Shown: positions 47,206 through 56,760 of the stretch, piece after piece
Position numbering within the stretch: the stretch's first letter is position 1
How the letters are laid out: every line of letters starts with the position of its first letter
Origin: Kitagawia praeruptora
Taxonomy: Eukaryota; Streptophyta; Magnoliopsida; Apiales; Apiaceae
DNA length: 64,000 bases
Direction: 5' to 3'
Assembly (NCBI GenBank): GCA_037693485.1
Contig: CM075348.1
Coordinates: 13,436,501-13,500,500 of the forward strand
Notes under the pieces: generated by a model
The model's database searches: none
What the model was told of the DNA's origin: nothing
What the model saw: only the letters and a program-made list of their open reading frames with translations
Position numbers and translations under genes: made by a program

Positions 47206-47223
47206 TCCCCGGCAGCGGCGCCA
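47206..47223 (-). other. Primer binding site, tRNA-Asp type
   Basis: TGGCGCCGCTGCCGGGGA on the minus strand, nine bases from the LTR. Identical to the site at 28674-28691. Confidence 0.9.
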
Positions 47224-47232
47224 AAAACTTGA

Positions 47233-49733
47233 TGTGCTAAAAATATAACAATTAAATTCGCAAGCGCACGATCGTCGTTTTAATATTTATGATTCGATCC
47301 ACATGGACTAATTTTATTTCGCGACTCCTTAATTTTAATTTAATCGAACTAGAACAATTTGAAGAATTTTGGATTTTACTAATTAATTCATAAAAGAAAA
47401 TTTAAACTAATTTTAAAAAGCAAAACAATTTAATATTTTATTTCTAAACTAATTAATTTAAAAGTGAAAGGAACAAAACTAAATTACTATAAAATCGAAT
47501 TAAAATTAAATTTTATTCTAAAAATTTATTTACAAAAAATTCGGACATGATACGTTTGTAAAATGAGACTAGCCAAAAAGCAAAATCAAAGCACCAATAA
47601 CTCTAAACAAACCAATCAATCTCAATATTCGCATAAACTCGCAGAAAGCTTAAATCACAGAAACAACGATTAGACAAAAATTTAATCCATGAAACTCGAA
47701 TTCAGCTACGAACAAATAGCAATTTCACAGTAACTTCGACAAAACAGAAAATACAGGCATGAACAAAACTCGGACTCAAAACAGTGATTCTCAACTACAA
47801 TTGCAGAAAATCGAACAATGACCCAGAGACAAGAAATCGAAGCTAACAACAAACGACTTCACAATTTCAGCAAACACACAACTCGACTATCATAGACCTG
47901 ATAACTTGGCGACACAGCAAGGAATTTGACTCAGCCTAACATCTACTACTCGACTCGGAACAAACGAAAACAAAACCACAAAACTCAACAAAAGCTATTC
48001 GACTCAGCAAGAATTCAGAAAAACACGGAGGATTTAAATGAAGACTGTGAATTCAAACAAAGAACTCGCTCCTAGCAACTCGCAACAACGGCGAAAATCG
48101 AGTCAATTAACTTGAACTCAGCAACTAGACGAAAACTCGGACAAACCCTACAGCAGGTACTCGACCAAATCGCAGCATTAATTTCGAATCAAAACGAAAA
48201 GGAATGTTTGGGACAGACGAAAACTCAGCCATGAAACAACTCCTGGAATCAGCAACTCGGTAAACTTCAACGACAAAACATCAACAAAACAGGAACTCAA
48301 ACTTCTCAGCGAAATCAATTCGAACGAAAACTCAGCACTTGAACAAATCAGCCAAAGAACAACGACATCAATACTCGACTAAAACATCCAAAGTACGAAA
48401 TCAATTCACAGTAACTCGTGACAAGAACTCGAACTCGGTAAACATCACCACCAAACTCCGAACTATGAACTACAAACAACGATGAAGATGGATTGAAAAA
48501 CGCAGCAGAGGTGAGAGAGATTAAATTCAAAAATCAAAACTCGGTGAAAACAAAAAGGGGTATCGTGGCTGTGGGAAAAAGATGGAAAGAGGAGGTTGGG
48601 GTTGTATGTACATGCGAAGAAGAAGACAGAGGGAAGGTGGTTTGTGTGAATAAATCGAGAGAGAGAGAAGAGATGGGAGGAACGTTTTGTGGGGAAAAGA
48701 AGGAGAAGAGAGGTTGTGATTGGGAGAACAGTTTGCAACGGATGAAAATCAAAGAGGGAGGATTTGCTGGGTTCGGTGTAGAGAAAAGGATGAACAGGGG
48801 GAAACTGCTAAACAGAAAAACAGGGGATTTAAATTAATTCGACTAAAATCAAAAACAGAGGAGACTAAATTAATTGTTCGAATTAAAAATCTAAAATAGA
48901 TAAATAAATGCAGGAAATTAATACAACTAATATTTTTGTCATTTTTATAATTTTTATTACATTAAAACATAAAACATAAAAACTAGATCTATAATTAACA
49001 ATAATAAAGCCCACAATAAAATGGAAATTTAAAGGGGCGTGATTACGAATTTTTTAGCTAAGAACAAGAAATTAAATATCGTTAATTTCAATCCCAAGTG
49101 GTAGCATTTCGCTACTTTGTCCACTAAACGGATTTATGAAAATAACGAAAATAAAACTTGTATTAAAATGAGAGAAGTGTTTACAAAGAACAATTACAAA
49201 ATGGAAGAAAATAAAGATGGATGCTAAAAAATTTAGGGTACTGAAATTAAAACTAAATTGATTGACAGAAAGCAAAAAGGATGGGACAAGGAAAGAAAGA
49301 AAGAAACTAAAAGTTTGCTAGAGGTTGATTCCCTCCGTGTATGTATCTCCCCCTCTTCTCTGTGTTTCTTTGAATTTATAGGCCATCTATGTTATCTCCT
49401 TGTCAAAATCGGCTGCTTCTTCCACATGTTAACATTGAAAATTTTCATGCTGCATTTTTTCTTGTGTTGAAAAGCTAGCCACCTTTGACATTTATTAATC
49501 TTTTTACAATAAGATATGACTTTTTGGGGTGTGTTCCAATTTGATCCAAGCTCCTAATTCTTTTTCCTTCTTCTTTTATTTTTTTTTTTTTTCCTTCTTT
49601 GCACTTTATTTCTTTATTTTGTCATTTCTTTATTTTTTTCTCGAATTTCCTGAAATGCGACAAAATAATTTATTAAAATACAAATTGAAGCAATAAATAG
49701 GTAATAAAAATATGCAAAATTATTCACTTATCA
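47233..49733 (-). repeat. 5' LTR of the second element (about 2.5 kb)
   Basis: In element direction it begins TGATAAGTGAAT (49733), like the inner element's TGATAAGTGGAT, and ends TTTTAGCACA (47233) with CGTGCGCTTGCG near its end, again as in the inner LTR. A TATA box (CCTATAAATTC, minus strand) is near 49372-49382. It contains many scattered ACTCG words. The purine-rich 114-codon ORF at 48493-48837 is not thought to be a gene. Confidence 0.8.
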
Positions 49734-49739
49734 TAGATC

Positions 49740-49925
49740 CATCTTTATTGCAAGTCATATGGAAAGTACGTGTTGTGTTAGGTTTATTAGGAACCTAACA
49801 CAACACTTCACTTCACTACAAACTTAATAAATAAACACAATTTGAATTGACCATTTGATTATAAATTTTTCAATATTATTTGCAAATACATATTTAGCAA
49901 AAAAAAAAGAGAAAAGATAACGTAC
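49740..49925. other. Short intergenic stretch
   Basis: Contains the imperfect inverted repeat GTGTTAGGTTTATTAGGAAC/CTAACACAAC. No gene. Confidence 0.4.
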
Positions 49926-49931
49926 CCAAAC

Positions 49932-50066
49932 GCCACTTGAAGTGGCGTTCCAACCACTTGAACCCTCCCTTCCCCCCAATGCCACTTAAATTGGCGTCCC
50001 TCCCCCCAATGCCACTTAAAGTGGCGTCCCTCCCCTCTCTCCCAAAACGCCACTTTAAGTGGCGCT
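49932..50066. repeat. Cluster of four CGCCACTT/AAGTGGCG palindromes
   Basis: Four near-perfect palindromes (ACGCCACTTGAAGTGGCGTT, ATGCCACTTAAATTGGCGTC, ATGCCACTTAAAGTGGCGTC, ACGCCACTTTAAGTGGCGC) are separated by C/T-rich spacers of varying length. Each could form a hairpin. The origin is unknown. Confidence 0.8.
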
Positions 50067-50348
50067 CCCCCTCCCTTCTTCCCCTTTTTTTTAAAAAAAA
50101 AATCAAAATGCTAGACGATAATGTGTCTTAGAGTGATACTTATAATAAAAAAAAGATTACGATCAATTATCCTAAATATTTTTCAATGAAAACAACCGAA
50201 ACGTGTTTCCATGCACTTCTATTAAACAATCTAAGTTTATAGTTTGTTAATCGCGTACATTTTTTATGCAAAGAACATAGTTCTTTTTATAATTTTTGTA
50301 ATATAATTTTATAAATATTTAATTAAATAAAAATTAGTAATTATTTAA

Positions 50349-50733
50349 GAGCCAGTTGCATTTCGGTGGCTATAGTTACCACCGGTTTACAAAAACGTGG
50401 CTGTAGTTTCTATTTCACATATCGGTGGCTACACTTATATTTTAAATGGCATTTTGGTGGCTGACCGTTAACCATACTATCGTTGGCCACCAAAATGCCG
50501 TTTAAAATGTAAATGTAGCTACCGAAATGCAATCTAAAATGTAAGTGTAGCCACCGATATGCCGTTTAAAATGTAAGTTTAGCCACCGATATGTAAGAAT
50601 TTGAACTCCGTTAACGGCTAGCCACCAAAATGCCGTTTAAAATGTAAGTGTAGCCACCGATATGTAAAACAGAAAATACGGCCACGTTTTTGTAAACCGG
50701 TAGTAACTATAGCCACCGAAATGCAACTGACTC
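50349..50733. mobile_element. Mutator-type MITE with 9-bp target duplication
   Basis: A 385-bp unit with long inverted ends (over 50 bp; outer bases GAG(C/T)CAGTTGCATTTCGG) flanked by the perfect 9-bp repeat ATTATTTAA (50340-50348 and 50734-50742). The 9-bp size is the Mutator signature. The interior is built from repeats of GCCACCGATATGCCGTTTAA-like units. No coding capacity. Confidence 0.9.
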
Positions 50734-50742
50734 ATTATTTAA

Positions 50743-52320
50743 CATAAATCTTTGAGCCCGTGCTTCACACGTGTTCAGATTCAGATTGTGATATTTGGGA
50801 TCATTTACTTTAAAATTATGATAAATTAGGCCAACACCCAACTATCCAATATACATGATGACTTTCGAAAGAGGGAGGAAATCGTGGAGTAGGATATTAT
50901 AAGAAAGTGTTGCAGTCAATTCTAAATTAAAGTGTATTGTGTTATATATTCTCGATTTTATAATTGCACATATAAGCTAAATCTCGATATCAAGTCGGAA
51001 TTTTGTAGCTTTATATGGTCATGGCTCTTTCTCTGCCATTCCCTTGTATCAATGTAAAAATGTTTGTGTTTTTCCTCAGAACATTGTTTTATTAAGCTTT
51101 AAATGTTTTTTCAGTCCAAATGAAGAGTGTGCTGAATGTATGATTACATATGACTTGTTTAAGGACAAGGAGCTAGTGGTATAGACTTAAGTGTATGGCC
51201 TGTTAAACTTCTAACTGCACATACTTGTTAAACACCCATAACACAATGGGTGTTTAACAAAAAACGACTCATAAATTAAACAAAAAGATGAATACAGTTG
51301 AGTTTGATCGCCAACAAACTATATAAATATGTTACATGTCAAATGTTAGCAAACCCGCAGAATTGTAGAAGTATACTTACCTGGACAACACACAGACCTT
51401 TTAGGACCAAATATTTTACTGAAAAAAGGCTACAAGCATGATTGTCTACTGTTACAAACATCATATCCGACACCATACCTCATGAGATGCACAACTAGTT
51501 CTCTGCGTTTTCTTGGAAGTGAGATCACTGTACAACTAAAGGACTAAAACGGTGACCTGTACACTATTTGATTACCTTGCCTGACATGAAATATTTGTAG
51601 GGCTAGCTAGTATATGAAAATCATATTACCCAATTTTCATCTCTCTCCAACAATGTTGTTTCCTGCCTCTTTTTCTTTCTGCATGATCCCCTCACAACTT
51701 TCCTGTCTACATATGTGAACATGTATTCTTGGGATGATTGTTACGCTGTTAACAATAGGACTATCTAGTTATATAGGCGTGCATTCTTAAGAAGATGGTT
51801 AGTTTGGCAAAGAAATCTTTAGTGGGGGACTGCAAAAAAAAACAAGTTAAAAAAATTCAAAAATAAGATCTTTTAGTAGAAGACATTACAAGAAAAACTA
51901 ACAAATTAGAACATAACAATCAAGAATAAGGTAGCAAAGTGTTTAAAGATCGAAGTCTAACAACTTTTAAGTTTTAGTTGCTTGAGTTTGATTTTCAACC
52001 ACTAGTCTAATTTCAGCGAGTACGACATACTTCTCAGCCTGTAAATATATTTACTGAAGAAGGCCTACAAGCATTATTGTCTATTGTTACAAACATCAAA
52101 TCCAACACCATACCTCACCATATGCAATGGACAACTAAAGGACTAAACCTAAACGACGAACCCTGGAATAAAAATGGACAAAAATGTGACCTGTACACTA
52201 TTTGATATTCTTACTGACATCTAGAAAGCACACACCCTAAAAACAGAACAAGCACAGTTTCTCTGTATTATATTTACACATAGAAAGTTCTTTGTTTAAT
52301 TTGTACCATTCCAAATTTTA
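50743..52320. other. Intergenic DNA with a diverged direct repeat
   Basis: 51405-51595 and 52040-52220 share GACCTGTACACTATTTGAT and TGTTACAAACATCA with many differences and an indel. No gene seen. Confidence 0.5.
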
Positions 52321-52365
52321 TAATTGTCATCAACTACAGGGCTTTCTCTAGTTAACTCAGAAGCA

Positions 52366-52856
52366 TTTATTCAGGATCCTTGTGATTTTTCAGTTTTACA
52401 AGGACCCACATGTTTGCAAGCTCATTCTCAAGATAAGCCTATTTTTGTTTGGATTCCTCGACTCTCCTTTGAAGCTCATCCTCTCTTTCATCCTTTTTTG
52501 CTAACGCAGCTTCATACAAATGCTCTCTTTCCCGTAACAAAGCCCCTTGATTTCTGGGTTTACTATACCTTGCTCATGTCGTTGGTATTGAGATCCCTTC
52601 TGCCATTTCTATTGCCTGCAAAAGTTTTGCGTTGCGTCTGGGAACTCTTTTGTGCTTCCAGCTCTGCATTTAGTCTCTCATTATGGTTTATCAGCTTTGC
52701 AACTTCTTCCGACAGTGCCTTCAGCTCTACTGCTGCGGCAGAGGCTAACCATTTTTCATATGAACTTTCTTCTACAAGTTGCTGATTCTCTATTTCTAGC
52801 ATATCTCTAGATACAATTATCTCAGTCACTTTCATTGTGAGTTCCCTAATCTCCGT
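52366..52856 (-). pseudogene. Kinesin-7 (MKRP/KIN-7 type) coiled-coil fragment
   Basis: After an AG acceptor at 52857 the minus strand encodes TEIRELTMKV, LASAAAVELKALSEEVAKLI and NAELEAQKSS with NGRRD. Then, after a short non-matching stretch, it encodes EDELQRRVEESKQK, a TAG at 52441-52439, and AYLENELANMWVLV. From memory this is the stalk of plant kinesin-7 proteins of the mitochondria-targeted MKRP group, far from the motor domain. The in-frame stop and the lack of other exons make it a dead fragment. Confidence 0.7.
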
Positions 52857-53012
52857 CTAATCAAGGTAATAGTATGAAATAAGTCAGAACATTGTATAAA
52901 TAATATTGAATGGCATGCCAAGCTCAATGTAAATGAAAAGACACTGTAAGGATAGGAAACATAATGTTCTCTGGTCTAATTTCTTTTATTTTATTATTTA
53001 AATTAAATTTTC

Positions 53013-53098
53013 TCGATGAACCAAGTTTCCAAGAGCTGGTCCACTTCCTGTTTGATGGCTCCTTGCCTCTTGGGAGCAAAATTTCCCTTCTTTCATTT
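53013..53098 (-). pseudogene. Ty3/gypsy reverse transcriptase scrap
   Basis: NFAPKRQGAIKQEVDQLLET followed by WFIE matches the start of gypsy RT, where the polymerase domain begins. It is cut on its 5' side by the solo LTR at 53099 and ends at a stop within a few codons. Confidence 0.6.
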
Positions 53099-54014
53099 TG
53101 TTATACCCAAATCTTGGCATAAGCCCTAAGCAAGCCTAATGGGCTGAAATAGTGGTCCACAACTCATAATGGGCCTAAAGATGAAGATTGGTTACTAAAG
53201 CCCACTACAAGAGCTAGTCCAATATACTAGCAGCACAATATGGAAGACAACGACCCCTAGCTACGGGTCGAGTTCGCCAACAAAGTTCCTAGTATGGGAT
53301 CGCACCTACCTCGTCTCTCTACAAGGTCCAGTGTGACCTATCGTATTCTTATTATGAAGGCTCATGATTAAGCCCACCAAGGTCACATGAGTAGATATGA
53401 AGGCTCATAACTAAGCTCAGCGAGGTCGCATTAGTAGATATGAAGGCTCATGATTAAGCCCAGCGAGGTCGCATGAGTAAATATAGTTAAGCCCAGCGAG
53501 GTCGCATGAGTAGGATTATCTCCATAACATGGGATCATCTCGCATGATTAAGCCCAGTGAGGTCGCATGCGGGGCCTCGTAGCTTCTCCATTAGCCTCGC
53601 CAATGAGACCTCGTGATTCTAGCATCATGTTAGTCATAGGTAACCTTTATTGGCCCATGGGTCATGAGCAGAATTAATGGACTATTAGCATCAGGCCAAA
53701 AGTGGGTGAACTTTGGCAAAGATGGATCTAAAAAAACCCTAGCCCGTTTGGGTAACTTTTTCTCCAAAAACTACGTATGGTTTGATCCCTATAAATAGGG
53801 TACGTAGGCACCTTATTATGTTGGATTGACAGTTGGCAGGAAGAGAGAATAAACGGTTTTTCTCTGACATTCAACGAATCAACAAACAAAATCAGCCACA
53901 AATAATCAAAAATCTTCTTCATGTTCTTCGTGTTCTTAACAAAATATTTGTATTGTGCTCCGTGATTACAGCAATCTCCACAATTATTGTTATATCAAAT
54001 TTCTCCCTATAACA
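53099..54014 (+). mobile_element. Solo LTR with CATTT target duplication
   Basis: 916 bp from TGTTATACCC to CCCTATAACA, flanked by CATTT on both sides (53094-53098 and 54015-54019). A TATA box (CTATAAATAGGG) at about 53789-53800 gives plus orientation. No internal region remains, as expected after recombination between two LTRs. Its upstream half contains 43-bp tandem repeats. Confidence 0.85.
53354..53575 (+). repeat. 43-bp tandem repeats in the solo LTR
   Basis: Units start ATGAAGGCTCATGATTAAGC at 53354, 53397 and 53440, with two shortened units up to 53575, each containing GCGAGGTCGCAT. They lie upstream of the TATA box and may be promoter repeats. Confidence 0.85.
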
Positions 54015-54225
54015 CATTTCATTGTTCATGTAAATACATGATCGTTTCTTATAGAAACGTAATCAACTTGCCCTTCAGGGCTCCTTGAACGATGTCCTTA
54101 TGTAAATAACCTTATTAGGTTCCCCGGTTCTAGGGGGATAGGCGTATGTCTATGTTTTCTTTCCGGATAGACCAGAGTTCGACCCCTTGAAGCTTTGTTT
54201 CATAATTTTTTTCCCCATGTTTTTC

Positions 54226-56760
54226 AAGTCTACTCAATGGATGAAAACGTACCTTATCAATTCTCTATAACTGTATTGAATTTCCAGCACTTGAATCCAT
54301 TAGTAGCTGAATTGTAATTTAAGTTAATTGGGATTAGAATGGTTATATAGGTAATTCATTTATTATTAGTAGGTGAATTGTTTCACATTTTATTATTTTT
54401 ATTATCATCATTTACTACTTAAGATCTCTGTTCTAAAAGTCGGCGATTAATATTAATCGCTGTTCAGTAGGTCACCGAACTGATTTTATAAAAATCGGCT
54501 AAAAAATCGTTTTTCGAAAAATCGCTCAAAAGTCGGCCAAAATCGGGATTAATCGTTCAAAAACCGGATTAATCGATCAAAAATCGGCCTTATTGGCAAA
54601 AAATTGAAATTTTTTTAGAAAAATTTAAAAAAAAATCAAAATTCAAAAAGTATAAAATTGAATAAATTTTAAGAAAAATATTATTCTCATATACGAAATT
54701 AATATTTTAAACGGTTAAATCATGAATTTTATCAATTTTTTCTCTCATATTGACCCCAATTCAAAAATTAGATATTAAAATTTATATTTACTTTAATAAT
54801 ATTATATATTTTAAATATATTTGTATAAATATATGATAGTTATTCATGTATAATCAAAATAATAAAATAATTAAATATATTAATAATAATTATATTTAAA
54901 AATAATATTAAATTAGTTCGATTAATGATCCGATCAATCTCCGATTACTCGATTAATCTCTGGACAGTACCTCCACCGATTAAGTCCGATTCCCGCTTTT
55001 TACAACACTGCTTAAGATACATAATTTGTAATGAAAATAAATGCATCCACTATATATGTACGAATAGAATAGATTAAAAGATTATTTAATTGGTTGAAAA
55101 AATCAATTATTAAAATATTATTTTCAAAGTTTATTGTCATTTTAAAGAGAAAAAAAAAATTTCTTCGATTAAACTTAGGAAAATAACATAAACAGATAGT
55201 TTTATGGAATTGAAGTCAAAACTCGAAAATTCGATAAACTTGTTTAAAAATTTGATAAACTCGAAAACTCAAAAACATGGTAAAAACTCGAAAAACTCGT
55301 TTAAAAATTTGACAAATTCAAAAACTCGTTTAAAAACCCGACAAACTCAAGAAGTTTGATAATAGCTCAAAAACTTGTTTAAATATGTTATCGTATCGTC
55401 AAAATAAAATATTCCAATTGATTCAGCAAAATAATAGAAGCAAACCAATTAAGAAAATGATTTTTTTTACATTTAAAAAATGATGCTTCAAGAGAATTTA
55501 TAAATTATTATGATGCTATCCTAAATTAGTTAATTTAATTTGACTAACATCCGATTGAATTCAATTTTAAAATTATCGAAAGTAGAATATCGGTCGACGA
55601 TTGTTCGACCTTTCAAAACCGATCTAAACCAAAATTAACACATACTCAGTCCAGTGGAAGCAAATTAGCGCGAGGATAAAGGGGGGTTTAGGTCAGACAA
55701 AGGGGCAACCAGAAGGTTTGATTATCTTCAAACGTCGAGTCTATTAAATGGATGAAAAGGTACCTTATCATTTCTCAAAGATTTATGTTTGTGTGTGTAT
55801 TGAATTTCCAGCACATGAGTCCATTAGTAGCTGAATTGTAATTTAAGTTTGTTAGGGATTAGATTGGCTATATAAATAATTCATTACATTATTATAGCTG
55901 AGTTGTTTGACATTTTATTGTTGTTATTATCATTATTTACTATTTAAGGTACATAATTTGTAAAGAAAATAAATGCATCCATAAAATATGTATGAATAAA
56001 ATAAATTAAAAGATTATTTAATTGATTGAAAAAGTCGATTATTAAAATTATAAAGTATATTATTTTCAAAGTTTATTGTCATTTTAAAGAGGAATAAAAA
56101 AAATTAGAGTAAACTTAAGAAAAATAACATAATCGGATAGTTTTATGGAATTGAAGTCAAAACTCGAAAATTTGATAAAATTTCGATAAACTAGAAAAGC
56201 TCGTTTATAAATTTCATAAACTCGAAAACATGGTAATAACTCGAAAAACTCGTCTAAAAATTTGACAAATTCAAAAACTTGTTTATAAACTCGACAAACT
56301 CAATAAACTTGATAGACTCAAAAACTTGTTTAAATCGATCAAAATAAAAATTTCAATTGAATTCAGCCGAAACCAACTTATACTTACCTTCCAGTGAAAT
56401 AATAATAGAAGCAAACCAATTGATAAAATGATTTTTTCAACATTATAAAAATGATACTTCAAAATAATTTATAAAATTATTATGATGTTGTCCTGAAACG
56501 TGGCTTATTAATCAGTGAATTTAGTTTGACCAACGTTCGATTGAATTCAATTTTCAAATTATCGAAACTAGAATATGGATCGACTTTGGTTGTATGAATA
56601 TTGATAAATGCAATACTAAGATTTTAATTTGCAACAATGGAAAATTACAATTTAGTGTAATACTGTAATAATAGAAGCAAACCAGCGCCGCAAGGAGAAA
56701 GGGGGGTTAGGTCAGACGGGGGAGATTTTGATTATCTCCAAGGGACGAGTCTACTCGATG
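54226..56760 (+). repeat. Tandem triplication of the ankyrin-like gene's first-exon region
   Basis: The phrase ATGGATGAAAA(C/G)GTA occurs at 54237, 55748 and 56758. The sequence after each of the first two is repeated for about 0.9-1 kb (TTGAATTTCCAGCAC, TTAAAAGATTATTTAATTG, AACTCGAAAA and so on). Copies 2 and 3 also share upstream sequence (AAAGGGGGGTTTAGGTCAGA and AAAGGGGGGTTAGGTCAGAC). Copy 1 carries an extra 585-bp hAT-type MITE. Confidence 0.85.
54426..55010. mobile_element. hAT-type MITE inside repeat copy 1
   Basis: 585 bp flanked by the 8-bp duplication CTTAAGAT (54418-54425 and 55011-55018), with short imperfect inverted ends (CTCTGTTCTAAAAG and CAGTGTTGTAAAAAG). Repeat copy 2 preserves the empty site near 55947. 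The interior has repeated ATCGG/CGATTAATC words. Confidence 0.85.

Larger units (their letters stand above)
41471..49733 (-). mobile_element. Second Athila-like Gag-protease element, 3' LTR lost
   Basis: On the minus strand: a 2.5-kb 5' LTR (49733-47233), tRNA-Asp-type PBS, a ~900-bp leader, a Gag-protease frame with three stops, and a long non-coding region homologous to that of the inner element. RT and integrase are absent. No 3' LTR or polypurine tract exists at the left end. Instead the element ends in a scrambled junction (41422-41573). The nonsense codons and the lost LTR mark it as older than the nested element. Confidence 0.85.

Noticed and set aside
48493..48837. 114-codon plus-strand ORF rich in Lys, Glu and Arg
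   Set aside because: It lies inside a retrotransposon LTR, and its composition reflects a purine-rich tract rather than a protein.
54060..54215. Possible SINE with a tRNA-like B box (GAGTTCGACCCC)
   Set aside because: No A box at the expected distance, no poly-A tail and no target duplication were found.
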